NCBI GenBank assembly: GCA_023212725.1
Contig: JALBYF010000012.1
Location: forward strand, 243,755-307,754
Source: Tranzscheliella williamsii
Lineage: Eukaryota > Basidiomycota > Ustilaginomycetes > Ustilaginales > Ustilaginaceae
Direction: 5' to 3'
DNA: 64,000 bases
Shown: positions 50,844 to 63,642 of the stretch, piece by piece
How the letters are laid out: every line of letters starts with the position of its first letter
How positions within the stretch are numbered: the stretch's first letter is position 1
Position numbers and translations under genes: made by a program
Notes under the pieces: model-generated
Databases searched by the model: none
What the model was told of the DNA's origin: nothing
Seen by the model: the letters and a program-made list of their open reading frames with translations, nothing else

Positions 50844-52337
50844 ATGGGTAGCCATGCTCTCATCGGTAGCAATCCCTACTTTCCGTATCACCTGGGCGTC
50901 TCCAGTTTGAACACCCGGGCTACATCTCTCGCCCCTGACCAGAAGAACAGCAAAAGCGATAAAAACGGCGATTCCTTACCTTCGCATCCGTACAGCCTTC
51001 TTAGCGAGCACGTGCAGGAGGATTACAAGCCTGAAAAGGCAGCCTCTGAGTTTGTCAACACCGGACGAGACGATGATCCTGATGGATGGATCCGCCACCT
51101 TTCCTATCAGATGAAACAGCTTGGCCTTTCAGCTGAAAATAAACAGAGTGCTGGCGCACATACCTACTCGAGCTGTGACTTTAAGCATCGCGATATATGG
51201 AATAAGTCCGATGCCCTAGTCGCTAATGTTGCGCGTTCAACAGCCGAAGAAGCTGCTAGCTTTGGGCTTGCAGATGGTACCTTTCATTGTGAACATGCTT
51301 TGTCAAGTCTTTCGCATGCTATCGGCTGGTCTCCAAACACATCTGAGTCCTCAACAACGAGCGCAGGTTCCGTGGACAGCCGCAAATCGTTTGCATCAGC
51401 AAGCGCCTCTGAAGAAGTTTCCAGCCTGCTCGAGAACTGCCGACAATGTAGCGGTAGCAATAGCTGGAACGAGCAGACGCCGTTCAACAAACAAAATGCA
51501 GCTCACATGTCTGAATACCGTAACGATGGCGATGCGCAGAGCAGCATCGTGACCGCTCCCGTCACCGGCTTGAGACAAGAGTATGGGCCTCTGCTTGCTG
51601 CACTGGAACAGTCGCGAAACCGCGGTCGCTTCTACGGATCCAAGCAAGTTGCTTTCGGTGGCACTCAAGAAGACGCAGCCGGCCTGACTTCTATGCCCTT
51701 CGCTGTGGTCCCTGACAAGAAGCGCTGCGATGCTATCACCGCAAATCTGCTGTCTAGCTCGTCAAGCGCATCTATCATTTCCAACAGCATGAAATTTCTG
51801 GATCACTCAAAGCGCGGTAGCGACTGCCGAACTACGTCAGTACTTGGGGAAAAGTCGATGTTGGGTCCGTTCATCATGTCCGAGCAGCGAAACGGACAAG
51901 ACGCCGCTTCGTGTGTTACCTCAACTTTCTGTGGGCCTTCCGCGAACAACAGAAAAATGGAGCTTTACAAGACTGAGCTATGCCGAAACTGGGAAGAGAA
52001 GGGATACTGCGAGTACGGCAGTCGCTGTCAGTACGCGCATGGCGACGCCGAACTCCGGCCCATACAGAGGGATCCTCGCTGGAAAACCAAGCCGTGCAGA
52101 TCATTTATGATGTACGGCAGCTGCCCGTACGCGAAGCGTTGCTGCTTCCGGCACGATACAGGCCAGTCCAACTCGGATCTGACATCTGCCTCCATAGCTC
52201 GCAAGCCTCTGCTCCAGAGAGTCGGCCTCGTCCCCGACGTCAGTACTTTCGACGAGCCAGAGAACAGTCGTCTACGACCAAGACCGGTCCTCGATCTCTC
52301 CCCGTTTTCCAGTGTGCCCGCTCTGTCGAACAAATGA
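50844..52337 (+). CDS. Tandem CCCH zinc-finger RNA-binding protein (TTP/Tis11 type)
   Basis: A protein of 497 residues from the ATG at 50844. Two C-x8-C-x5-C-x3-H fingers lie near the C-terminus: C380, C389, C395, H399 and C418, C427, C433, H437. The lead-in YKTELC to the first finger is canonical for the tristetraprolin/Cth2/Zfs1 family; the second lead-in is WKTKPC. Family members bind AU-rich elements in mRNA 3' UTRs and promote decay. The 18-residue spacing between fingers (H399 to C418) also matches. The first 370 residues are Ser/Thr-rich, with no other domain seen. The true N-terminus is uncertain because the frame is open for 107 codons upstream without an ATG. Confidence 0.88.
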   Translation: MGSHALIGSNPYFPYHLGVSSLNTRATSLAPDQKNSKSDKNGDSLPSHPYSLLSEHVQEDYKPEKAASEFVNTGRDDDPDGWIRHLSYQMKQLGLSAENKQSAGAHTYSSCDFKHRDIWNKSDALVANVARSTAEEAASFGLADGTFHCEHALSSLSHAIGWSPNTSESSTTSAGSVDSRKSFASASASEEVSSLLENCRQCSGSNSWNEQTPFNKQNAAHMSEYRNDGDAQSSIVTAPVTGLRQEYGPLLAALEQSRNRGRFYGSKQVAFGGTQEDAAGLTSMPFAVVPDKKRCDAITANLLSSSSSASIISNSMKFLDHSKRGSDCRTTSVLGEKSMLGPFIMSEQRNGQDAASCVTSTFCGPSANNRKMELYKTELCRNWEEKGYCEYGSRCQYAHGDAELRPIQRDPRWKTKPCRSFMMYGSCPYAKRCCFRHDTGQSNSDLTSASIARKPLLQRVGLVPDVSTFDEPENSRLRPRPVLDLSPFSSVPALSNK

Positions 52338-52602
52338 TTCACTGAGCACAACATCTGGCCCCATCTCATACATCGATTCAATATCTCGGTCTCCCGGAGA
52401 ACGAGCGCATGACAAGAACATACAGCTATACTGTCGAATGGCTACCAACGACAGGCTGTATTGAGGGGAACAGTGGGCTGAGGTGGCCGTACGACGAAAG
52501 GGAAAGATGTACGGCGCCATGCAAAGCCTGTCGAATACATTTACGTTGCATGAGGGTATCAATATGGGCGATTGTGCGGACGGGAGGGCACGCCTAGTGG
52601 TG

Positions 52603-53817
52603 CTAGATGGTCTGTGTCGTCTGATCACGGACCACGGGCATAGCGCGTGGATATACGTATTTTTCGTTGTACTCTTCGAGCACGGCGGCCTGGAGGATGC
52701 CCTTGTCACGGACCAGCTGCTGATACTGGTGGAGGATGAGCTGGACCGGGGCGGAGATGGCGAGCAAGGAGAAGGCAAAGATGAGCCAGGAGACGGCCGA
52801 CATGCGGACAAAGACGGCGGATGCATAGACAGCGGCGTGGGCGGGCGAGAAAGTGGCGAACAGATTCGCCGAGTAGGTGCTAGGATCCCACATGGACAGC
52901 TGGCGGATTCCCTGCTTCTTTTGCAGATTAGGGCTGTGTGGGCTCATGTCGGGGGGCGATACCCACTGTGGCTGTTGCTTTTCCTGCGGGTAAAACTGGT
53001 AGTCTCTGCGTTTGGTGAAAAAGGTATAGGCGTTGGCAACACTGACGGCCGTGGCGCCGAGGAAGAGAAGGATCGCGGCATACCGGAAGAAGCTGTCCGA
53101 CGCCTGGTTTACGGCAGACTTGCGCGCATGCCGCTTCAACGCATCCGCCATAGCGTACTCGTCGCCGGCATGGCTAACGAGATACTCGTACGCGATGGCT
53201 GGATTCTGCGCATGTCGGTAGGATGGTTTGTTCATAAGCCAGGCTGCAACGCTGGAATCGGGCGAGATCACAAGCGCAAGCAGAGACAGAAGGTGTAGCA
53301 GGCCACCGAATATGTATCCTGCATGGTCGGCAAAAACCTGCTCTTCGATATCCAGTACGGACGACGTGAGCCTATAGTAGAGGTCAAATGGCCACTGCTG
53401 GACTCGCTCCCAAAGCGGCCTTTTCCGGATGTAGCGTTTCCTCGGGCCTAACTGTAAAGGCGTTGGAAAACCGTTGGTGTTGTCCAAGTCCTGCCTCGCT
53501 CCATCGCGTGAATGCTCCTGACGGGCGTGCGTGACCAGCGGTGACAGCTGTCGCGAATTCGAGCCGCTGCGTGGAACACCGTATGGAGAAGTGAGGCCGG
53601 TGCTGACACCTAGGCTAGCAGAATGAGTCGCAGCACCAAGATGATTCGCCGAGACGCCGATCCTGGGACTTCCCTGACGGAGGGGCGAGTCAGTTCCGAA
53701 GCCGCTATTACGACCACGCGAAGCGCGAGAAGCACGCCACCCCGGCTGCCCGAACGCTACTCCTTTGCGATACGCAGGCGATCCTGCCGATCCGGCCGGC
53801 GAAGATGTATAGCTCAT
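52603..53817 (-). CDS. Nuclear rim protein Nur1/Mug154-like
   Basis: A protein of 404 residues from the ATG at 53817. A Ser/Arg/Gly-rich N-terminus (1-120) is followed by RKRPLWERVQQWPFDLYYRL, a membrane segment at about 165-188, one near 245-265 with the YTFFTKRRDYQFY strand after it, and another near 350-372. The closing EYNEKYVYPRAMPVVRD and TQT resemble the end of Nur1 (Mug154 in fission yeast). Nur1 is an inner nuclear membrane protein that tethers heterochromatin or rDNA with Lem2/Heh1. The match is by motif style and membrane layout, so the name is probable. It is convergent with the CCCH gene (265 bases) and divergent from the snoRNA region (355 bases). Confidence 0.68.
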   Translation of the reverse strand: MSYTSSPAGSAGSPAYRKGVAFGQPGWRASRASRGRNSGFGTDSPLRQGSPRIGVSANHLGAATHSASLGVSTGLTSPYGVPRSGSNSRQLSPLVTHARQEHSRDGARQDLDNTNGFPTPLQLGPRKRYIRKRPLWERVQQWPFDLYYRLTSSVLDIEEQVFADHAGYIFGGLLHLLSLLALVISPDSSVAAWLMNKPSYRHAQNPAIAYEYLVSHAGDEYAMADALKRHARKSAVNQASDSFFRYAAILLFLGATAVSVANAYTFFTKRRDYQFYPQEKQQPQWVSPPDMSPHSPNLQKKQGIRQLSMWDPSTYSANLFATFSPAHAAVYASAVFVRMSAVSWLIFAFSLLAISAPVQLILHQYQQLVRDKGILQAAVLEEYNEKYVYPRAMPVVRDQTTQTI

Positions 53818-54172
53818 GCTCGCCTACAAAGCAGGTACGAAGCAATGAACGACAGCACTGTCAATAAGCGAGGGATAGTGGACGTCGTACGAAATCGAGA
53901 CACACCAGCGACGCCATTTATGATCATTCACAATTTGTGTTACTTTTGCTTCCTCGTCAGAGCAACACACGGCGACCTAACACGAAATTCGGATTAAGCT
54001 GCGGTCTGAGCCACGTGATGAGGTTAGAGACCGAGAAGGCAAGGAAGACAAGAGCGGGATTGATTTTATTTTCACGCCGAGATTGTAGGGGAAAATTTTC
54101 CAAGACGCCTACATAAGGTCCAGTGCCCCCTTTGACGCCTTCCTTCCTCCCCTTGAACAAAAATCCAAGAAG
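53818..54172. promoter_or_regulatory. Divergent promoter, NUR1 / snoRNA host
   Basis: Only 355 bases separate the NUR1 ATG from the first predicted donor of the non-coding transcript. A pyrimidine run at 54130-54155 precedes it. No defined motif was recognised. Confidence 0.35.
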
Positions 54173-54367
54173 GTAAGTCTATCGCTGGCCGTCAACACTA
54201 GAGAGGACCGCTGCTGGTCATGTCGATGGGATGCTGACCGCTCACCTTTACTGTGCTCTCCTTGTGGTCTTCCACTGTTTTACAGACATAAAAGTTCGAG
54301 CTTGGACTAATACTCCGTGCCAAGTTCGCGTTCCCGTCTTCAAGAGTAGAAGATCCCTATCGGGCTT

Positions 54368-54485
54368 CCATCGCGTCATCCCTCGTGATGTCGGTGATGG
54401 GTCGAACGATCTGCTGATACCGGCAAGGCTTTCCGTCTTCCGCTTCCTTCGGGATGTATACATGCCGACCTGAGGATAGCGATGG
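54368..54485 (+). ncRNA. Candidate box C/D snoRNA A
   Basis: A terminal stem is formed by CCATCGC (54368-54374) with GCGATGG (54479-54485), and ATCC (54378-54381) with GGAT (54474-54477), separated by a small internal loop. Inside it are a box C-like GTGATGT (54385-54391) and box D CTGA (54470-54473); an internal CTGA at 54414 could be D'. Length is 118 bases. Box C has one mismatch to the RTGATGA consensus. I could not find an rRNA target for either guide position. Confidence 0.5.
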
Positions 54486-54793
54486 TGAGCCTCTTCGTGA
54501 GGATCCCGACGCTTACATCCCAGGATCTGGGTTGGCGTGGAGGAAGGCGGGGCCGCTTGCAAGTCGGGAGCGATCTCGACCGACAATCCCTCCCTCACCT
54601 GCTACTTTTGTACGACGCTTTGGCATCGCACGATCGCACTGCGGGAGGCAAAGGTAAGTCTCGATTCATTTGGCCCTGCCCACTAGCGATCTGCTGCCAG
54701 TATTTTGCGCGAGGCGGCGGGCATCGTTTCGACTGGTAAGTTCAACTCTTTACACAGAGCGTTCCAATAAAGGCAGACAAGCCAAGCAAGGGA

Positions 54794-54893
54794 GATGATC
54801 AGCTATGATGAGCAACCAGTGTCGCCCCAGACTGCAATTCTATTGAAGAGTGACTATAGCATACAGCCAAACATGCAACACTGAGCTGTCATC
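54794..54893 (+). ncRNA. Candidate box C/D snoRNA B with LSU P-loop guide
   Basis: A perfect box C ATGATGA (54805-54811) and box D CTGA (54881-54884) are closed by a stem of GATGA-CAGC (54794-54803, one bulged T at 54799) with GCTGTCATC (54885-54893). A D'-like CTGC follows a guide, GTGTCGCCCCAG, that pairs over 12 bases (one G-U) with the conserved large-subunit rRNA P-loop CTGGGGCGGCAC. The fifth-base rule points to the second G of GGGG, the position equal to E. coli 23S Gm2251. In yeast I believe snR67 guides this site (from memory). The guide upstream of box D has no target I recognise. Confidence 0.65.
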
Positions 54894-54945
54894 TTCTGTT
54901 GCTTGGTTTCTTTTGACCTTCCGGCCACTTTGACCCACAGCACGC

Positions 54946-56608
<1,663 letters not shown>

Positions 56609-57463
56609 ACGCACGCACGTTAGACCCGTGCTCCGTGTCCTAGTTCAGTTTGTACATTGTTGTCGAAAGCAGACGTGATTGTATTACGAACAGAATCGCC
56701 CTGATTGCTTCTCCGTCAGTATATGTGTGCGGGCGATCTGTGCTTCGCTGCTGGCGACGTTGGTCTGCTCGTTGTGTAGAGCGCCACAAAGCTGGAACTG
56801 CGCGAGCGCCAGAGCGGCACACCTGTTCATTGACATTACTCGACTCTTTCTTGATACTGTGACCGCAGTCTGCACATGCACTGAAGACGGCCTAATGTCT
56901 TACACATACACAATACATGGACCGATCAATGCCTTGTCTGAGAATCTAGGCTCCCTCGTTGGAAGTCCAGCTGGATAAGATTGGCACCCAGGCTGCGTCG
57001 GTTACTTTGTCATTGCATGAGACGCGGCATGTACGTGGAATCGGGGATTGCCGCCATCGGGCTAGCAGATCGAAGGAAGCGCTTGCGTACGCCTGCGTGT
57101 GTGGAGGACGCGTAAGATACACCGTTGCTCGCATCTTACACTCACAAATACTTCAAACCTACGCCGGTTATATACGCTCAGTGTGAGTTGGAAGTGTAAC
57201 TCTCCTTCTACATGGCCCACCTCCCTACCTTGTTCCCGTCTTCACCACCTTGCATTGTCACTGTTCCTACGCCTCAGCAGAGCCCCAAGACCTCTCTCGG
57301 TATCTTGGAGTTGCTAGCTTCGCTCCATATCCGTTGGGCATACTCGCTGCGACAGGCTGTACCAGCGAACCCGCCGTTTCGGACCTCTTGGAAAGCACGG
57401 TCGAATTATTCTCACACCACTGCCCCGGCGTTCAGCTGTGGGGTCTTCCCAGATCTTGTCACT
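56609..57463. other. Intergenic region, YPT31 / BLM10
   Basis: The YPT31 3' UTR is followed by the BLM10 promoter and leader. No other gene was recognised. Confidence 0.4.
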
Positions 57464-60400
57464 ATGGACGACGATGTCCTGGAAATTGATAGTCCTATGG
57501 AGGTAAGTTGGCAAGCCACTCATCTCTATGTCTCTCATTTTGACCCGCACTAAGTATCTGCTTTCCTCATACCGCACACGTTGTCTGCAGCCCGCCGTTG
57601 ATCTCGACGAGGATGAAGATGAAGAGGTTCCCGTCCTCAACCTAGACGGGTCTGTCGCCGAGCCCAGCCTCAAGTCGAATGCTAAGAAGCTCAGAGCTGA
57701 GAACCGGCATCTTCAGCTCGAATTCCCCGACAGTCTACCTTACAAGTGCGAAAGTCTCGAAGAGTTTGATGCCCGCCTTGACCACATCATAAGGCGGCTA
57801 GTAGATTGCGTCAGGACCAAGGACTACGACATCGGCTTTGTTCAGTGGAACCACCGCCTGCAATGTCTTCTTTCGCTCAAGTATCCTGTCTTGCGCACGA
57901 CGAGGGCGAGGCTGGCGCGACTCTACTACGAGCTTGCAGTACTTCCCGGTCTTGACACTCGCTTCGTCGAACTGGCTGCGAACATGTGTATAACCCTGAT
58001 CGAGAACAAGAAAAAGTGCGACATCAAGGACTTGGTCCTCCCGTGGAAACCACTCTACAATATTCTCGAGAAGGAGCTTTTCCCGAAGTTGAGGAGGACC
58101 GGCCTGACCAACGTCTCCGAGATACTGCTTGACTTGGCTGAGACCGCGCAGCGCTTTTTCCCAGCTTCCGAGACTGACGAGATGCTCAACACCTTCCTCC
58201 CCAAGATGGACGGTTCTAATCTCAACTCTGTCATCGCCACTCAGGCCTTCTTGGTCCATTTCCTGCCTATCAGCCACCCGCAGCGTTGGCTTCCAGCCAT
58301 GTTCCGTCTATGGGAGAGCTTCAATTCCTCTCTCTTCGATGACCAGATGCTTGATCTGCTTGCGCGGCTGACGCAGATGCATGTCACAGACCCAGCCATC
58401 AGCTCTTCTTCTTCTGCTCTGGCAGCTGGAGCTTTTGCCGAAGCAAGTACGCGACCTGATCTGCATATCGGTACGGCCCATGCTGGTGCAGATGGAGGCG
58501 ATGTCGATGTGATGGAGCTGGATGTTAGAGACGACCAAACCTCAGAAACCGCAAGTCCACCGGAAGCAATGGGTCTCTTCAATGAGATCGGTATTTTTAC
58601 CGAAGAGCAGTACGCCTTGATCATGACCAAGTGTTTGCGCTCGGCTGGTCTACCTGTCGGTGCAAGTAAAGCCGCTAATGCAGCACTGATGGCTCAATCT
58701 GCATCGGTCAGGAGTGGTCCCGATGCTGCAGCGTCCGGGGCAACGCTGAAAATGAAGAAGCCCTCCGATCGACTCAGATCTTTTGCTGTCATTATCGCCT
58801 ACTCCATCTCCAGAGACGGCCTTGCAGTCGGCGAATCTGCACAGCCATCCACAGCACCAACACCGGCTCTAGCGACCCCTGTCGGCACGGGTTCCCCCCA
58901 ATTGGAGGCAGCAAGGGCACTCACTCGCACCTATCCGGCCGGATCCAAGGCGCTAGATCACCTGGCCAAGTTCGTCCAGGCGACGGAAAACTACTTCCAT
59001 CCTTCGAACTGGGGCATGTGGCAAATCTCGTTGTCCAACTTGATCCAACACATCATGTTTGAGTTTCTAAAGAGGGCCAAAGAAGAGGAGAGGCCCCAGT
59101 GCAAAACTCCGGTGCGCTATCGCCTGACTCCGGACATGAAGACGGAGATCGTTTCGATCTTACGGACCGTCTGCCTCTTATCAATGTTCTCGAAGGATCC
59201 ACTGACCATCGCCGCTTCTCAGGCTAGTCTGAAGCGCATGGCCATTCTTGCCCCCGAGATGATTTTCCCGGCCGTCTTGGACCGCGCCTTTAGCTCTCTC
59301 GAAGCGCTCGAAACTACTCATCGAACGACAGCCATCATCACGGCCCTGTCCACTCTTTCGCCCGTCATGGTCTCGCGGCAGCTGTACAGAGCAGGTGGCA
59401 AGCACCTTCTTTCCCTTTTGCAGCTCTGCATTCCAGGTATCGACCTCAACGACCCGATGAAAACCATGAGCACCTGCATGTTCATCCTCCTGTCGACTTT
59501 GTCCATCCGTATCGATGACCTAACGAGGCCTGAAACATATGCCGATGACGAGGAGCCTGTTTCGTCTCTGCAGGACCTGCCTGTCCTGGAGGTATCGGCA
59601 GGAAACGGGCTAGCAGATGAGGACGCGTTCGTGTCTCCCAAGCAGGAAGACTATCAGCTGAGGATCAGTTCAGCCGAGTTTGAGCCCTGGGTGGCGGCTT
59701 TCTTCCAAAGGGTCTTGGCTCTGTTCGAGACGTTGCCCGAGGAGGGCAAGGGCGGCAGGACGGGTGGCAAGTCGGAGGAACAGGTGATCAATCTGATCAT
59801 GGCGGCTTCTGATGGCGTTTGTCGTTCCATGAGCCCCTATCTTCTACAGAAGACGTTCGACACGATTGCCGCTTATTGCGCCTCAACAGTCTCGGCGACC
59901 TCGGTTAGGGTCATTGGCTCGCTGGTCGGCTGTTTTGCACGGGCAGACAGCAAGATGGTGCTGAAGAAACTCGTGCCACTGTGCATTGCAAATATCCGCG
60001 CGGAACTCCGTAGCGGCGCGAGCTCGATCAGAACCACAAGCACAAGCCTACCATCGCCAAGCGATGCTTCTCTCCACTGGAACCTTAGCCTGCTTACTGG
60101 CGCCATCACAAACCCAGGAGAAGAGCTTCTCGTCTACAAAGATGAACTCATCAGCCTCCTTCAACTCATAACTGACGCTTGCAAGAGCGAAAGAGGCTTC
60201 TCCTTCTCAGCCAAGCTGGTGCAGAAGGTTCTGACTTCCCTCCTTTCTCTCTACCCCTTGGAGCAGCGTTTCGTCAACGAGGAGCTTTGGCAGAGCGACG
60301 ATTTCGCACGCCATTCGCATCTCTATTGGGGCAAACTCTACGAGGCCAAAGAGGTCAAGATCAACTGGCACGTGCCATCCGACAAGGAGATCGATATGTG

Positions 60401-63400
60401 TCTGGAAATCTTGGATAAGGTGGCAATGCCGGCCCTAAAAAGGATAGAAGAGCTACAGGCTGAGGGTCTGGAGAGAAATAAAGTCTGGTCCAATGATTTC
60501 TGTCGCTATCTCATGGTGGTCAGGATGACACTGATAGGCACACCTAACCTGTTCGAAGAGGATGAAGCAGGCGGCGGCCAACCAGCGATGGATGCTGGCG
60601 ATGAAATACCCGAGTTCATCGCCATTCCTCCTCGGTTCAATTCATTCTTCTGCTTGACGGATCGCAGCGATCCCAGGTATCAGCAGGCGGCAGCTTTCAA
60701 AGCGCGAGTCGGCGAGTTGCTACATCGAACGGCGCAGTCGACGCAGGAATCGGGAGCCGAGGATCAGATTGACTGTCTCAAGATGCTTATCAGGTCGATT
60801 CGCACGTATCTCACGAGTTATAGCTACAATTCAGAGGACTACAAGGCTCACTCGCGATCGCTCAGCTTCTTCCGCAACATCTCAAAACTTTATGCCAAAC
60901 AGAAGGCCTTCCCTCGTGTCCTCTGGATTCGCCGTGCCGCCTTCTATAACACCTCTCGCGCCAGGCTCAACAGTTTCCACCGGCAACGAACGCCGCTGGC
61001 CGACAAGCTCATCCTGCAGATCCTGGAATTTTGCTTGTCGAACTACGTTGGTATCAGACAGACAGCACAGAACACTCTAGAAACGATCAGCTCATACTAC
61101 GATGGCACTCGCATCCTTTGCCTGCCCAAGGTCCTGGAAGCCCTACAACCTAGTGTGAGCGATGATCGCATGAAGGGTGCGCTCTATGTTCTCGGTAGCA
61201 AGGGCGTCTCCAATCTCTGCATTGTCGACTCGCGTTTCAGCGCAGATTACATCATGGGGCTTCTGTCTGCTCAGCACCGCTCCAAGCCGTCGATTCAAAA
61301 GCTGGTGAGAGGCATCATCAACGATTTTATCATCCGCTTCGCCGAGCCTTCCACACTCAAAGAGAAGATCGACTCGCCGGCGCTGAACGAGGCAGCCGAT
61401 ATTCTGGAAAACGCCCTTCCCTTGGGTCTCCGCCAGGACGATGCTTTGCACCAAGCGGTGTCCGAGAAGAGGAAGGGCAGATACCTGAGGGTGGACCAAA
61501 TGCACGACGAGCTCACCCCACGAGCTCTAGAGGTAGCACGAAATGAGTCGACCCATTGGGCCTTCGCAATTTTCGCAGCTCGTCTGTTGCGGGCGATGGT
61601 CCGCAAGGACAAACCGCTGCAAGATGAGCCGCCGAGGTATCTTGCTGAGCAGGTTGTTTCAGAGAATCCAAAGATGCGTCGCTATTCTCAGTTTGCTATC
61701 ACCAAGGTGCTCTACTACATCAAGCTGCGAACGCTATGCCAGTCGGACGAAGATCTGCTGCTTGGGCAGACCACAAACCCTTTAAAGCATTCTGAAAAGC
61801 TCCCCAGTCCGGTCTCGAAAGAATGGACCAAGAATTACATCAACTCGTTCGCCGAGCCAATGACCAGCACGACCAAGCTGCGTGACAAGCCGTCTCAAGG
61901 CTGGCTGGTGTGGGGAGAGGAGGAGAACTTCTATGACCCGCCACCTGCCGACGGGGTGGTCTTCGAGTGGGACATCACCTCGAAGGGCGCTCTTGAGGCT
62001 GTTCGCGCGGTGGTTTTGGACAGGGGGTGGTGGGCTTCTCTGTGCCGGCATCTATCCCAAGAAAAGGACCGCGATTATCCTGAAGGCGAAACGCTCAATC
62101 TCATCAAGTCGCTATTCCAAATTTATGGGGTCGAGCTGCTGCCGTACGTGCAGTCGACGGTGGAGGAATTCATCAGCGAGAAAGACAGGCATCGGCATCG
62201 AGCCGCCGGAGAGATTATTAGCGGTGTCTACCGAGGCTCCAAGCACTGGAACGGGAAGGACCAGGCCACGCTGTGGACTTGGCTTGAAAGCCTGCTCCCC
62301 AAGATCTTCCGCGAGTGTACGCCCGACAGTCAGCCGGCATGGCAGATGTGCGTCGAGTACATGCTGCAGTACCGCGACCCAAGACGAGCGATGCCGCTCA
62401 TCAACTACATTGTGCAGGCAGCTAAGGACAACATCGGCAAGGATGCGGGTTCCAGTCCATGGGAGCAGGCTAAAGCGCAGAATCTCCTGCGCGGCGCGCT
62501 CATCTCGATGAACCTGCAATTCACGCCGTGGGGTGCTGACGAGTTTATCCGCATCTACTCGGACAACTTTGACAACGATTTTCAGGAGGTACGGAGCGTC
62601 ATCAGCGAGAGTCTGGCGGACCTCGAGTTGCTGCAGGTTCATCCATCCTTTGGCAGCGTCGAGGAGATGCTCGAGGTGTGCAGTAGTACGCAAGGCTCGC
62701 TCCTTTCGCGCCCTGAGCTGTATAGCGGCCGTCTTGAGAAGCTGTCGAAGGAGCTAGCGCAGAAACGCGCCGAGAGAAAGCCGACGGCGGAAGGGACATC
62801 ACCCTATGACAGGGCGGCGACGACAACGCTGCTGTGGATTTCGACCACGCTGGGCGATCATCGGAACAGCGCGCTGGCGGGTGAGGTGATCCGCTACATC
62901 CCCGACATCTTTGCGATGCTCGAGCTGCATGACAACAAGGAGCTTTCCGCGCTGGCGCGTGCTGTATTGACCAAGATTTCTACCTATCCGTTCACGTCCG
63001 AGTATGCTGGGCGGCTGATTAGAACGCTGCTGCACGTCACGCGCTCATCGGTCGACTCGTGGCGCGCGCGGCTGGACTCGCTGCCGGTGCTGCAGGTGGT
63101 CTACTTCCAGAACCTGTTCTATCTGGACGACGCGCTGGTGGGCGCGATCATCGAGCTGCTGCTCGAGCTGCTGCGTGACCGGCACCTCGAAGTCCGCGAG
63201 ATGGCGGCGACGACGCTTGCTGGGATCGTCCGCTGCTCGCAGCGGCGGCTTGTCGCGACGCTCAAGGAGCGCTTCACGCGCACCGTCGCCCATGCCGTCC
63301 TCCCCAAGCGTGGCCAGCCGCACTACGACGAGCAGCTCCTCGCGCTCCACTCGGGCATCCTCGGCGCCACCGCGCTCCTCGCCGCATTCCCCTACGACGT

Positions 63401-63605
63401 CCCCGAGTGGATGCCCAGCCTGATCGTCGACACCATCGCCCAGCACACCGACGACCCCGTCCCCATCGCTACCACCGTCCGCAAGTGCGCCGCTGACTTC
63501 AAGCGCACTCATCAGGACACCTGGTCAGAGGACCAGCACAAGTTTGGCGACCTCCTCCCCGAGGTCAACGACTTCACCCTCGGCCGTTCGGACTATTTCG
63601 CCTAG
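57464..63605 (+). CDS. BLM10: Proteasome activator Blm10/PA200, two exons
   Basis: Exon 1 is 57464-57502 (MDDDVLEIDSPME) and exon 2 is 57591-63605, giving 2017 residues. The 88-base intron has GTAAGT, a CACTAAG-type branch point and CTGCAG. Blm10/PA200 is a huge HEAT-repeat solenoid that caps the 20S proteasome and opens its gate with its C-terminal residues. ENRHLQLEFPDSLPYKCESLEEF and LLSLKYPVLRTTRARLARLYYELAVLPGLD open the conserved N-terminal part; WASLCRHLSQEKDRDYPEG and the WMPSLIVDTIAQHTDDPVPIATTVRKCAADFKRTHQDTW block close it. Length is between yeast (2143) and human (1843). The last residues are DYFA, where yeast and human end YYA. The long second exon has no internal stop or splice signal that would be needed. 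Confidence 0.96.
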
Positions 63606-63642
63606 GCGTGCGTTGCGTCTGACAAGCCTAAATGCGCTCCCA

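Larger units (their letters stand above)
54150..54945 (+). ncRNA. Probable spliced non-coding snoRNA host transcript
   Basis: No conserved protein can be read here, yet three consensus GTAAGT donors occur in the same direction (54173, 54654, 54736). Matching acceptors lie at 54285 (TTTTACAG), 54527 (CATCCCAG), 54700 (CTGCCAG) and 54940 (GACCCACAG). Two box C/D structures sit inside likely introns, the second 58 bases after a donor and 47 bases before an acceptor, the usual placing for intronic snoRNAs. Exon borders are only partly settled; the intron holding the first snoRNA lacks a clear donor. The 5' end is taken near 54150, after a pyrimidine run. Splicing would have to be shown by RNA reads. 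Confidence 0.45.
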
